Part shown: piece after piece, positions 24,466 through 48,077 of the stretch
Position numbering within the stretch: position 1 is the stretch's first letter
Layout: each line of letters opens with the position of its first letter
The notes under the pieces: model-generated
Seen by the model: the letters and a program-made list of their open reading frames with translations, nothing else
What the model was told of the DNA's origin: nothing
Databases searched by the model: none
Program-made: the position numbers and the translations under genes
From: Eunapius fragilis
Lineage: Eukaryota; Porifera; Demospongiae; Spongillida; Spongillidae
Direction: 5' to 3'
NCBI GenBank assembly: GCA_963681505.1
Contig: OY811991.1
Coordinates: forward strand, 754,001-818,000
DNA: 64,000 bases

Positions 24466-25655
24466 TTCATACAGAATGTCCCACAAGCAAGGGAAATTAA
24501 ATTGTTCACTTCATGAAATGATGTAACAAAGAAACTGTTAATTAAGTATTAAATAACTGTGCAAGTGTTTTTTGCTCCAAGTGGTTAATAATTTTAACCA
24601 TAGGGTCCAGTAAATGAAAGCCAGCAATAACCTTGTTTGATTAGAATGGTGCATTCCTCTGTGCTAATTGTCGTTGATTTGTGGGTGTGTGTTTTGTAAA
24701 GCAGTGACTGTACCATGATATGTTTGTGGTGTGTGTGTTTTCTACACAGGGCTCTCACTGAGAGGTTGTTACCATGGCTACAGTCCAGGGATGATGTGGC
24801 AGCACAAGAGGTATACTTAACCCCTTCTCCTGCCACTTCCATGGCTCCTTCCAGCACTGTAGCTAATGTCCTCCTCATGTGGTCACAGCCCTAAGATATG
24901 ATGTCCTAATGTCCTCCTGTTAACAGCCATAATGTCCTCCTGTTAACAGCCATAATGTCCTCCTGTTAACAGCCATAATGTCCTCCTGTTAACAGGGCAT
25001 CCTTTTTGCACTCGGGAATGTGTTCTGCTATCAGAAGCAGACATGCACACTGGGGTTAGTGGGCGCAGCTATGCCAGAGCTTACACACTTCCTTGCTTCC
25101 CACAACACACAGCTGGTTGACCGCAGTCTGGGTATGGTGGAGGGGAGGGGGCGAGGGGGATAGTGATGTAACCACAACTCTTCTTCCTCCAGCTTGCATA
25201 GCCAATGCTCTCCATCACTGTGAGAACTTACATCAGCTACTGTTGAAGCACAACATCCTCATCAGGTACACTGCTCAGTCATGTGATTATAGTGGAGGTC
25301 ACTTATGGCGTTCTCTGCCCTCTCTCTCATCAGACTACTATCTCTGCTGTATGTCGGGTCCCCAGTACTATTTTCAGCCTCTCTCCTTCTGCACCTTTGC
25401 TGCCAATGCAAACCTCTTGTCAAGGTAACCCACCAACTTTTCACCAAACTACAGAACCTAACTCTTCCCCCCCCCCCCCCCCCCCCCCATCCTCCGTCCC
25501 TTGTGTTGGTCCTCTCTTAGCATCTCAAGGATGCAAAGTTCCATGAACACTGCATGCAAGTGGTGCAAGGTCTTCAGGGGAAGTCCCAGCTGGCCTCATC
25601 CGAGGAGAACACAGCTCTGGGTCTCTTAAGGAAATGTACCAAAGTGCTTAGATGA
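17147..25655 (+). CDS. STK36: Serine/threonine kinase of the fused/STK36 family
   Basis: 22 exons join in phase to about 831 aa: 17147-17239, 17298-17438, 17487-17564, 21247-21377, 21486-21534, 21647-21714, 21818-21908, 21971-22097, 22351-22445, 22696-22785, 22891-22951, 23020-23182, 23241-23523, 23617-23690, 23797-23867, 23924-23997, 24106-24416, 24750-24810, 24996-25131, 25193-25265, 25334-25424, 25521-25655. The kinase domain is N-terminal: glycine loop [15 protein letters not shown] lysine K36, HRD aspartate D128, DFG aspartate D146, SPE motif, [17 protein letters not shown]. The close match to fused ([26 protein letters not shown]) separates it from other kinases. The C-terminal half is helical and ARM/HEAT-like. 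STK36 acts in Hedgehog signalling and assembly of the ciliary central apparatus. It is shorter than human STK36 (1315 aa), mainly in the linker; small exons there could have been missed. Intron 3 (17565-21246) is mostly repeats. Confidence 0.93.
17598..17613 (+). repeat. Poly-G tract after STK36 exon 3
   Basis: G run shortly after the donor at 17565, preceded by a GAGA repeat. Confidence 0.85.
17840..17990. repeat. (ACAT)n and (AAT)n microsatellites
   Basis: Tetranucleotide repeat with TATACATA variants, then (TAA)n ending at the first unit of the 566-bp array. Long Tyr/Cys/Val/Met frames on the minus strand are artefacts. Confidence 0.97.
17991..19630. repeat. Three tandem copies of a repeat of about 566 bp
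   Basis: The block beginning TTCCATCGCAACTG at 17991 recurs at 18558 (period 567) and, more diverged, at about 19126 (period 566), ending near 19630. Copies 1 and 2 are nearly identical; copy 3 is diverged and partly rearranged. Each unit ends in an ACAT microsatellite of variable length after CCACGCGGATGTACAT. Each contains CGTTCGAAACTTGGGC or a related form, which resembles a tRNA B box. No stable open frame is shared. It may be a tandemly amplified SINE-like retroposon or a segmental satellite; it lies in STK36 intron 3. Confidence 0.85.
19633..19972. repeat. Long (ACAT)n and (CA)n microsatellite
   Basis: About 240 bp of ACAT repeats followed by ATGCATAC variants and CA repeats; this is the tail of the third 566-bp unit. 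Confidence 0.98.
20390..20935 (+). repeat. 42-bp minisatellite, 13 copies
   Basis: Unit of 42 bp (GATCTGGAGGTGGCTCAGTT, then CTACTACACACCCCAGCACT, then CT), very homogeneous; the main variant is CACACC versus CACACT. Because 42 is a multiple of three, the frame is kept: 14-aa repeats [14 protein letters not shown] on plus, and two open repeat frames on minus. It lies in STK36 intron 3 without splice signals that would join it to the kinase exons. Confidence 0.96.
21541..21600 (+). repeat. (GT)n microsatellite in STK36 intron 5
   Basis: About 30 uninterrupted GT units a few bases after the donor at 21535. Confidence 0.98.
22115..22320 (+). repeat. 32-bp minisatellite of the CTTGCCCCACCTCTTCCCTG type
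   Basis: Six to seven copies in STK36 intron 8. A second, different tandem block (TTATTACCTCCCAACGCACT type) follows exon 9 at about 22455-22665. Confidence 0.93.
23524..23586 (+). repeat. (GT)n microsatellite at the STK36 exon 13 donor
   Basis: The donor itself is the first GT of the array (GAG then GTGTGTGT). Similar arrays follow at 23731-23775 (intron 14) and 23868-23898 (exon 15 donor). Confidence 0.95.
24905..24995 (+). repeat. 23-bp tandem repeat carrying copies of the STK36 exon 19 acceptor
   Basis: Four copies of a unit containing TCCTCCTGTTAACAG. The last TTAACAG is the acceptor used for exon 19 (exon starts 24996), so three extra acceptor-like sites precede it. Confidence 0.9.
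25468..25488 (+). repeat. Poly-C tract before the last STK36 exon
   Basis: About 20 C upstream of the acceptor at 25520. Confidence 0.9.
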
Positions 25656-25941
25656 TGATGTCGCAATATTTGTTCAGATGTGCCTGTACCACCTATCTAT
25701 GTGTGCACCCTTGTGTCATGAGTTTATTTGTCACGCTTGTATGGTATGAAATAGTGGGTCTGGGAGCTAAACTAATTTCCAAAGACACTGGAAATGTACT
25801 TAGCTCATGCACGTACATAGTCAGGATGATTTTTAAAATAAAAAAAAGAAAAAAGTGAACTGAAAAAGTTGTCTTCAACTGTGCTGTATGCAAGGAAAAC
25901 AACGCAGCAAAAAAAGGTAGTGAACAATTTGCATGTACTAG
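25656..25941. other. Convergent 3' region between STK36 and MED23
   Basis: 286 bp between the two stop codons. Plus-strand AATAAA at 25837-25842 suits STK36; minus-strand AATAAA at 25728-25723 suits MED23. The two signals cross over, so the 3' UTRs of the two mRNAs probably overlap by roughly 100 bp. Confidence 0.55.
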
Positions 25942-38656
<12,715 letters not shown>

Positions 38657-39123
38657 GGTCCCACTTGCCACAAACGCCAGCTCCGATGTTGCCATAAATT
38701 ATGTGCCTGCTGGCGCGTTGAAGCGCAATGTTGGTTCCTGAAGGGTTATCCTTGGTATTCCTAACTAAAAATTTCGCGGCAAATTCAAAGCCGGCCAGCC
38801 ACAGAAACGTCGAGAACGAAGCCATCAAGGAGCAACTATGCGATAATGTGTGTGGAAGGGACAACGTATCTCAACTCTATACATGTATGATGGCCCATTT
38901 TGAGTATTAATTTTAATCACAATTCAGCAGCCCAGCGGTATATAGACATAGCAATAATGGCGCTTGAAGATATTATCGTTGATGCATGACGTCATGTGAT
39001 TGTTGTGTAATTAAATATTAATGACATCACAGTTATTGCGCTACTTCTGATAAACGCGCATGCGCATCGTTTGATCTCGTTTCAAGAGTTTCCATAACGG
39101 CAAATTCGTCTTCTCGGCGCAGA
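38657..39123. promoter_or_regulatory. Divergent promoter region, MED23 / EFCAB5-like
   Basis: 467 bp between head-to-head start codons. It contains a TGACGTCA-like ATGACGTCATG at about 38985-38995 (CRE-type palindrome) and GCGCATGCGCA at 39055-39065 (NRF1-type palindrome). Both are typical of divergent housekeeping promoters; assignment is by motif only. Confidence 0.55.
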
Positions 39124-40508
39124 ATGGAAGCCACCTGTAGCGAAACTCCAGAGGAAATTGTCGGTCCGCAATGGGATTATGAACTGCTTCAGGGACGGCA
39201 GTACTTTGAGGGGAAAAGTTCACACTTGACCAGTTTTGCATTGCAAACTCAAAGACACAGACGAAAGTTACGACAAGAGCAATTTGTTCTCAACAGCCTA
39301 CCGCTAGATCTGCTAGCTGAGGAATGGCTAGGTCGCAGCAGCGTAAGCTTATCGACACGTGCCTATTTGGCGTCTCGCCTGCTGCCAACCCTTGTAATGG
39401 GCTTGGATAACCTTCTCGTTGAAGTTAGCAAACAAGGACTACACATTGAGCCTCAACCTCATCACAATTTCAACCCCGTCAATTTTCTGGCCCGGTACCT
39501 GATGCGGAACAACCCGAAGTATTGCGGCAATCTTCCGGAGATGTCGCCATACAACAGAAGCATGCGAAGAGTCGCGGACGAGCTGAATACATTGTTTAGC
39601 ACAACAGAGGATGAAGAAATAGTCAAACTGAAGGCCGAGTCCAAACTGCGCACCCAGCAGAGGCTTCAGGAGCAGAGAGATAAGCTGCTAGAAGAGAACA
39701 GGAGAGTGATGAAGCTTGACGAGGTGTTCAAGCACTGGGAACTCGGAACGGGAGAAGGTATTCCTGCCAGTCAGGTAAATTCCTCGCACGCACGTCCTCG
39801 TGACTTGTTATTTGTATTTTCCCGTCACATATAGGTAGCTCAAGCGCTTCGAGCGTGGACGTCGGAGAACGGCAATGCGGGTACGTGTAGACATTTAATT
39901 TACTTGTGGTGACTGCGCGCGCTACTCCCAGACCATTGCTATGCTGGGCCCGACAACGCAGTTATGTTACAGTCCGAGTTCGTCAATGTAAGTGGAAAAC
40001 ATAAATTATTATTGCTATTTACGTAACAGATTGAACGTGACGCTGGTCAGAGCCAATGCAAAGGCTTCGCTAAGCAGAGTTACTCTAGGTTAAAATGGTA
40101 GTACAAGGACTGTAGTCGGTTAATAATATTTTAGAATGCGCAGTCTCAAAAGATTACACATTTGGGAATACATGTGATGCATTATTTGAACTGTGGCCAT
40201 GTTATCACAAGTTCATACAAAACCTACAGGAAATGATGAAGACGACACAAATCCTACCTCCGGATACTTTCAATATACTTGCAGAATATTTGTGCACCCT
40301 AGGGAAAGAGCGTGCTCAGAGCAAGATGAGAAGAGATAGGATGTGGGTACACATTGACAGGCAAATACCCTGCATATCACACAGTATGCACTTGTCCATC
40401 CAGGTGCCTATTTGTCGACACATTCAATGATTGTGCCTCCCATAAGGTAAGAGAGGTCTGGTCCATTAGTGCTTGATCCTGCACACACACACGCACACAC
40501 ACACACAC

Positions 40509-40545
<37 letters not shown>

Positions 40546-43105
40546 GTGCGCACACACACCTGTTCACTAATGATCTACTCTACCGGTTCCCATCTATTGC
40601 CGACTCCTTTCCCTTCATTAGGATGATGCACTTGACAGGGTTCGAGTGCTCTACCTACTGGCAAGGTTCTATGGAGATGCTCCACAGGAGATACAGAAGA
40701 AGCTAAGGAATCCACGCAGATGTATTTGAGGGATGGGACCAGGGGGGGGGGGGGGGGGGGGAGGATACATAAGACTGGAGAGGGGGATAGATAAATAAAG
40801 TAAAGTGCATATACAAAGTGCTAGATTGGGAGGATTAGGGGAGGAGATTGAGAGGATTAGGGGAGGAGATTGGAGGATTAGGGAAGGAGATTGTGGCGGA
40901 TACTAGAGGAGGAGATTGGAGGATTAGGGGAGGAGATTGTGGAGGTATGATGCTCATGTTATCATATTATAGGGCCTATGGCAGAGCCTGTTGAAGGGGA
41001 GGAGTGGGAGGAGGAGGATGAGATACCTACCCACTCCAGCCTTTCTGAGCAGGACTCCTTGGATATGACGTCTCCCTCCAGTGCTGTCCATAACACTCCA
41101 AGGGTCATGGACTATAAAGATGGTAGCCACCACGATCTGAAGGACATGACAACCAAACCTGTTTCTCCAAACAAGTCTGGCCAGGGAATTGCTCGTTCTG
41201 CAACTGGAAAGACCAAAGGCTCTCACACACATACAACATCATCACATTGCTGCAAAGACTCACCAATTAGCTGCATGGTTAGCACCAGCAGACGGGCCAC
41301 CTCCATACTCAAATCCAGGCTTCTGTCAGGTAGCAATGCCTTCACTGCTACCCCCAACGTTGCTTTAATCAAAACCTGCTTGCAGGAATGACATCACAGC
41401 CGACCACTCCCACAGGACCTGGAAGTGTGTGGAACTACAGCACCTTAACACAACCTCAGTTTGTGCACCTGGTCGACCTCTTCCTTGGGGAGGAGGCCCC
41501 AAAGTAGGACACACCCACCACTACTCTCACAACCCCATGCATACCCTTTCTTGGGGCAGGTCTGTTGCAGACGAGCTAGCAGCCTACCTGAAGAGCAACT
41601 ACCTGGAGACAGATGAAGAGAGAGCAGAGAGATTGCACGCAGTGGGTCTTTCCCTGTCCCCTCTTATAGGATCACCTGAGCACTTACATCCCCCCCCCCC
41701 CCCACACACACACACACAGACTCAGCAGCACACAGCAAGCCTCCACAGACACCACCAGGTGGAGGCCATCTTTTCCATATGGGACAATGACCACTCTGGG
41801 TATATCGAGTATGAGGAACTAATGCTGGTGCTGGACAGGTGGAAGGAAGGACCAGCTAAACAAGCGCAGGAGGAGGGTGAGTGTGAGGAGGGTGGAGGGT
41901 AGGCAGGTATGGGTTAATTGGATTGTTACCATAGCGATAAGGGTTCTGGCTTCCCTTGATGCCCCCCATGGAAGGCTGGGGAGGAGTCAGTTCCACCTTT
42001 ACATCGAGCAGCTCACTGCAAACCTTCCACATGACAAGGCCGAGGAGTTTATGGAGATGTTGAGTGCAAGTGTGAAGGTGTGTTCATGGGTAGTGTGAAG
42101 ATGGTGTGGTGTGAAGGTGAGGTGCCACATGGTGTGAAGGTGTGGTGCCATGTGGTGTGAAGGTGTGTTGCCATGTGTGTTGCCACGTGGTGTGAAGGTG
42201 TGTTGCCATGTGTGTTGCCACGTGGTGTGAAGGTGTGTTGCCATGTGCTTAGGCTAATGTTACATGCACCATCCCATGTGCACACATACAGCTAACATTT
42301 GAGGAGCTGCAGCGTGGTAAAGAGAGACAGACACTGCTTCAAAGGATATCATTACTGGGTAGGGCAGGGGGACTTTCCCCTGAGATAGCAATGCATGCTG
42401 CCATTGCTGCTATACAAGAGGTGAGGAGTGGGGACGTAAGGAGTGGGGATGTGAGGAGTGGGGATATGAGGAGTGGGGATATGAGGAGTGGGATGTGAGG
42501 AGGGAGAGGTTGGTGATGGATGTGAGGAGGGAGAGGTTGGTGATGGATGTGAGGTGGAGGGGACTGTGGATTCTGATAGCTCAATATACAGTTAACCACA
42601 GGTTTCTAAGCACTTTTTATGTACACTGTTCCTCAAGAACAGAATTTATACCTCTTGCTGTACTGTTTATTAGCTAAATTAGCCCATGCAGTGTTAACGG
42701 AAAATGCGATCGATCTTGGCAGGATGCTTCAGCATTCGGAGGCTCTAAGAGGGTAGGTGTGGCTGTTGCCACACTGAGCAACTCTGAGGTGCCCCATCTT
42801 CATTTCAAAGCTGCCTCTGATGAGTGCCGAGATTGGGTCGTTGGGAGAAAGCTGGATTCCAGCAAGGCCCAGGTCAGTATGTGAGGGGGATAGAGGGGGG
42901 AGAGGGTTGGAACTACTCCTCTCTCTCTCTAGGTTAGCTTTGAGGCCGTGCACACTGCCCATCCTGTGCATGTGCCAGACATCAGGAAACATGGAGCAGT
43001 GTTCTTCTTTTGTCCAGAGCGCGAGTCATCCGATGAGGTAAGAACCGCTGACAACTGATCTATGTATTGCATTGGTACATGGTAAATGAACTATGGCCTA
43101 TGGTT

Positions 43106-43153
<48 letters not shown>

Positions 43154-45349
43154 ACAATGGGTCACTTGTAGTGGTCCCTATCATTAGTCCTCATCAACAT
43201 GTTATTGGAACATTCAGTGTGGACACCCTCACTGATGATGACACTATTGACACCTGCTTCAGGCGTCATGAGCTCCACTTCTACCAGGTGACTACTCCCA
43301 CAAACATCACACGCTCTGATTCCAATACCTTCCCCCCCACCCCCCAGGGGGTGGGCTCTTGCCTAGGAGAGGTCCTCAATTGGATTGATGTGCGGCAAAA
43401 GCTGGTGGATGTGTCCACATCTGCTCTCAGCTGGATACACCTCAGGTGCCCACAGGTATCCCTATCTGATGTGTACCTGGTGGAGCCATCAGAGGTACTC
43501 ATGACCCATGATGGGCGGGGGGTGGGGCGTACTAAGCAGTACGTGATCTTCTTGTATCCTTAGGTCCAGGGCAAGTTCTCGCTTCGTAAGGTGTTGGCTA
43601 CATGTCCAGGAGGGGTTAAAAAGACAATCAGTGACAGCAAGAGCTTTAAACTGGATGATGACCTGTTCAGGTTTGTTCAAGCTAGGAGTTTGCGACCCCT
43701 TCTTTCTGCAGACTGACTCCATCTTTATCACAGGGAATACCTGTTTCATTGTGTGGAACACTCGGAGTGTACGTCTGCGTATGCCTATGGATGGCACCAT
43801 ATTGCCCATCCCTTGAGGGACCATACAGGGTGTGCTGTGGCCGTGATCGACATTGCCACACCTCCATCCTCCTCCCTTGGCACACACCAGACCAGCGAGG
43901 TGGCCAGAGCTCTGAAGATGCTAACAGCTGCTTTTCTCAAGTTGTCTGCAACTGGAGATGAAGGTCTACTTGTGTGTACCCACAATCAGTTGTGTTTGTC
44001 TGTTATATTTCATATGGAGCACACCAATCAATGAATTGTACCCCTTGCAGAGGAGGTGATAGGTGCTGATGTGTTGTTTGTTAAGCTGATGCTTGCAGAA
44101 CTCAAGGAATGTGTCATCCGACTTGATAACAGGTTGGCACTCAGTGATATCCCCTCCACCACTTTCACCTTTTTACCCTCCCTCCTGCCCCCACCTGAAC
44201 TCTGCTCCACCACTCACAATTCTCCCTGCCTTCAATAACCTCTGCATTTTTGCAGGATATTGGCTGAGCTTCGCAGCTACATTGATCCTCCACAGCTGGT
44301 CCAGAAGGTGGTCCACACACTCCTGTACATCCTTTACCCTCATATTCAGCACAGTGGAGCGTGGGAGGACTCCAAACAGGTAAGGCCGGCACAACCCATT
44401 GGTGTCTGTCTTGCTGAGAGTCAGACCTGCGCACAGCACATCACCTCTGAGCTGCTGAGAACACTGCATGGGTTCAACCCATTCGATGAGACTAGTCACC
44501 CTCACCTCCAGATCATCAAAGAAATCCTTGGAGGTATGTCTCTGTAGTGTGTTGACCATAGTGGCATCGAGAAGTATGTTGCAATGTGGTGGTCAATTAT
44601 GGTCAATGCACTGTTATTAATTCTGTGATATATGAGGTAAAGTATTTCTCTGTTTAGAGCTTCAAGTCAAGTAATTATCAACTTAGGTATTGCATTGATT
44701 TAAAAACTGTAATCAGTATCTATGGGATTTGAGGCATCTATAATAACTATTCTGTTCCCCCCCAACTTTAAAAAAAAATCACTATTTCCAGTGAAAAGTT
44801 GTGGCTTGCATTCTCACTCGAGGGGGCAATATAGGGCAGCAAAACATGGGTTTATTGTTTCAGTTTTCATTTTTGTATTTGAAACCACATGTTGACACAA
44901 GCTTGTAAAAATGGCACTAACTTAGAAACGTGTAGTTTGAGAATGGAAACACAGAAAAAAAAGATGTTATAAGTTGATGGATGCCTCAAAAACTGATTAC
45001 AGTGAAAATAATAATTGTGATTCCAAAATATTAAGCTTTACCTCAATATAAAAAAATATGGAATATGATATTTGACTGCCATATTGCAATTATACTTCCA
45101 CAATGTTGTCCCCACTGGCATTAACCATTGTGCAGTGACCACTCTCTAATCTTGCAATATGCCTATTATTGTGCCCTTGTACCCTACAAAACCAACCATT
45201 CTATCTCTACAGGCCTCAGCTCTCAAGAAATCAACCAACATGGTTCCATCCCTGCAAAATATATTTATAATTGGACCAGTGTGTGTGTTTCTCTGCTAGA
45301 ACACTCTGCTACCTCAAAAGGACTCAAGCCTCAGGAGCCATGTCCTTAG
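39124..45349 (+). CDS. EFCAB5: EF-hand calcium-binding domain-containing protein 5-like
   Basis: 22 exons join in phase to about 1088 aa: 39124-39774, 39835-39880, 39962-39987, 40230-40342, 40404-40446, 40622-40721, 40973-41329, 41386-41503, 41560-41641, 41759-41898, 41942-42077, 42292-42420, 42723-42872, 42933-43037, 43153-43287, 43348-43494, 43564-43670, 43734-43963, 44051-44132, 44256-44379, 44425-44533, 45213-45349. The first exon encodes a conserved N-terminal region (NFNPVNFLARYLMRNNPKY) then a coiled coil. There is one canonical EF-hand: loop DNDHSGYIEYEE, residues 521-532, with ligands at positions 1, 3, 5, 7, 9 and 12. A GAF-like region follows (VVVPIISPHQHVIGTFSVDT in exon 15; AVAVIDIA in exon 18). 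The order EF-hand then GAF is that of EFCAB5, a poorly studied protein linked to cilia and sperm by expression. Exon 3 is a 26-nt microexon required by phase. If the last intron (44534-45212) is retained the protein ends at 44547 instead. Confidence 0.85.
40480..40560. repeat. (CA)n microsatellite
   Basis: Interrupted CA array in EFCAB5-like intron 5. Confidence 0.95.
40741..40760 (+). repeat. Poly-G tract after EFCAB5-like exon 6
   Basis: About 19 G starting 20 bases after the donor; followed by AGGATTAGGGGAGGAGATTG repeats to about 40945. Confidence 0.9.
42068..42245 (+). repeat. Minisatellite starting at the EFCAB5-like exon 11 donor
   Basis: Units contain GTGTGAAGGTGTG, which is the end of exon 11 (GTGTGAAG) plus the donor GTGTG. 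Repeats continue with GTTGCCAYGTG spacers. Confidence 0.88.
42421..42560 (+). repeat. Minisatellite starting at the EFCAB5-like exon 12 donor
   Basis: GTGAGGAGTGGGGA-type units begin exactly at the donor GTGAGG (42421), then change to GAGGGAGAGGTTGGTGATG units. Confidence 0.9.
43112..43152 (+). repeat. (TC)n tract before EFCAB5-like exon 15
   Basis: About 20 TC units run directly into the acceptor CAG; this is the polypyrimidine tract. Confidence 0.95.
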
Positions 45350-45602
45350 GTAACTGGTTCTCACTGCCTGGAGACCAGCTGTGACACACAAAGGAGTGTG
45401 TGTTTGTGCCCCTCCCTGTCAGTACACAATAAGACTATATGTACTAATAGACCAGTGGAATCATTGGTAGTAGTTCTATATTTCAAAAAGGATGCTATAG
45501 TGAGCTATTTTTTTTAAAATTATTACGCGCATATGATGGTCCCAAATTGGCATCATCATTCTGTGACTCCTAACCACTGCATAAAACATATTATATTATT
45601 AA
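45350..45602. other. 3' flank of the EFCAB5-like gene
   Basis: No coding signal and no good AATAAA; an AATAAG lies near 45428. It ends at the TTAA that borders the next element. Confidence 0.4.
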
Positions 45603-46208
45603 TGTTTAATCTCCAGGGAAAAATCCTTATTTAAGGATGTCATTATCCTTAAATAAGGATCATCTTTTACATTGCATATTTTTGAGTAAGTAAGATAAAA
45701 TAAATGCTACTGGTCAATTGTATACTGATTAGCCTCCATAACAAACTTTAAATGATGTCAATATGATCAATGTCCATGTGGTAAAACAGGGAGGAAGTGG
45801 CACATCCTTATTTAAGGATTGACACCATCCTTAAATAAGGATCACAACAGTAGAGTTTATTGACCCTAAAAACAACAATAGTTTTAAAACTCTTGATTTT
45901 CTCTGATAGCCATAGCCAGTTGATCCAGCAATACTCACAACCTGATTCGTCAAAGAAATAACTTGTGGTTAATAAGTTATGCTTATTTACACCATAACGC
46001 TTAAAAATTAATATCAAGCATTTGTGTATAATGACGTGAACTGATGTACATGTAGATGCTTGCTTCTGCTCAAACGCCAGCATGGACGAACCCTAGCCTC
46101 ACTGAAATCACATGCACTGCATGGGAATGCACTGCCGCCACTCCATCGAACGGTGTGCTTTCTAGTTCTATCATTGAGTACAGTACCATATACAATGATG
46201 TATTGGGA

Positions 46209-46243
<35 letters not shown>

Positions 46244-46918
46244 GAGAGATCTAGGAAGCATTGCCATTTGCCAATTGGCATACGATATGTGTTCGAGCTT
46301 AGTATAGCTTAGCCCCAATTAATTAGACTCGAGGGGACCACGCCATTGCCTAAGCCTACTGTTGTTGTCGCTGTCACTGTCATTTGACGAATCATGCAGT
46401 GCTGCCGCTTTGGTCACCTGGGCCTACATGTATGTCATCCATCCGTAGTGAGGAACTATATCCGTCGCTTTCTGTGGCTCCCTCGGTATCTAAGCAGGGT
46501 TGCTTAGCTTGATGCTTTCGAGTGTATGCAATCGCTTCGATCTTTGGAAGTATACTGCATGGCCAGTACGTGAGCGTAGATTGTTGAAGCCGTGAATATT
46601 GTTCCACGGATCCATCTGTCAGTGTATATTCTACTCCTAGAGCTACCAGAAACCTGTCCTTCCTTGCCATACGTCGCTTTGAGTTAATTTGCTCACTACT
46701 ATATCGCCAGCGGCAAATGGCGGTTTCGCCGTATTTACACAGTAATACCGGTTTTTGAGCAAGCCAAACCTGTTTTAATCGCGGCAGTATCACTGATCTG
46801 CATGATCTTGAATCTAGTGAATCACTAATATAAAACAAAGCACCAAGTTTACATCATTCTTTTAGAAAGTTGTCATCATCCTTATTTAAGGATGGCCATC
46901 CTTGCGGGAGATTAAACA
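45603..46918. mobile_element. TTAA-flanked DNA element with palindromic subterminal repeats
   Basis: TTAA at 45599-45602 and at 46919-46922 flank 12-bp inverted termini: TGTTTAATCTCC (45603-45614) and GGAGATTAAACA (46907-46918). A 14-bp self-complementary motif, ATCCTTATTTAAGG or its mirror CCTTAAATAAGGAT, occurs close to both ends (about 45625-45660 twice, 45806-45843 twice, 46878-46893). A TTAA target and short inverted termini are known for piggyBac and Kolobok transposons. I see no transposase, so this is probably a non-autonomous element of 1316 bp. It also contains a G tract of about 32 bases at 46210-46241. Confidence 0.72.
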
Positions 46919-46922
46919 TTAA

Positions 46923-48077
46923 AAAGTGCCATCCATATTTCAGAAATTGTCTCATCCTGCTTGATCCGACCAATGAAATTGCTGTATTACATGAGCATAA
47001 TATACGAATTGTTTGCATTTGATAGTCACATGCATATTAGTTAATCCGTAATATACTCATTGGTGAAATACAAGCAAAGCCGGTCATGTGAGCGCTCATA
47101 TCACCGTACAGCTGTTTTGCAAGTGAGGTAGAAATTCAGCGGGACGGGCTATTCTAGTTGTAACGCACACCTGGGCCATTATAACTGTCATCACCACCAC
47201 TACCATCATCATCATCATCATCATCATCGTCATTGTCATTACTTCCATTACTACCAAATCACAAACAACACCTTCATCACCACCATCGCTATCATCTTCA
47301 CCGTCATCAAATTTATTGCCAACATCGTTGTCGTCGTCATAACCGTCGAAATTGTCATAATACCATCGTCATCAGCCTCACCGCTCTCAGCGATGCACGC
47401 CGTCCTCGTCCTCGACTTGAATAGGCCTATCGTCACCGGCCTACCGTTGCAACCAAATGAACGAGTCGGCTCGTCTCCACTCTAGGTACTTTACCAAAAA
47501 GTTTCAAACAAACATTCATGCATAACTAAATGTATCAGTTTAAAGATCATATTGAATGGTTTTCAAAACAGTTTTTATCTTTTTTGTAGCTTAATCCTAA
47601 CCGGAGAAACGGGCCTTTAAGTACCGATAAAACAATGTATGGTGAGTGATGCGGAGATATTATAAAAACTGTGATCGCGGTAATGCCTATATTCAAACGG
47701 TCATAAGATTTTTGTCTTTCAACATTTCGATTCCAAATTTGATATGAAGAATGCCATGTTGTAGATCTACACAAGTAATCTGCATTTAGGGAAGAAATAC
47801 TATTTTCTTAGTGAAATTGTAACGTGTATTTATCGATGTATTATGCATTAAACTAAATTTCTTGACGTCCGTTTGAATGTTTCAAATAAATAAAAGATCA
47901 AATTGCGCCAGGTAATTAATGATAAGAAAGACACTGGGGTACGTTCAGACAGCATATTATGCACTGGAGCGGCTTGACTTCTTACTAGCATATCATTTGA
48001 TGGGTTATTGAGAGAACCATGCAGGTATGGTTCCAGCTGATGCTCAAGAACTTCAAGAGTGCTTCTTACAGCCAAGC
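46923..48077. other. Intergenic, no gene recognised
   Basis: Contains a (CAT)n-rich stretch at 47190-47350 whose frames read His/Arg or Asp/Met repeats. Otherwise nothing recognisable. Confidence 0.5.
47190..47350. repeat. (CAT)n-rich trinucleotide tract
   Basis: ATCATCATC and CACCACCATC repeats with variants. Confidence 0.9.

Noticed and set aside
46392..46838. 149-codon minus-strand ORF inside the TTAA element
   Set aside because: No recognisable domain, no splice context, and composition like its surroundings; could not be supported as a gene.
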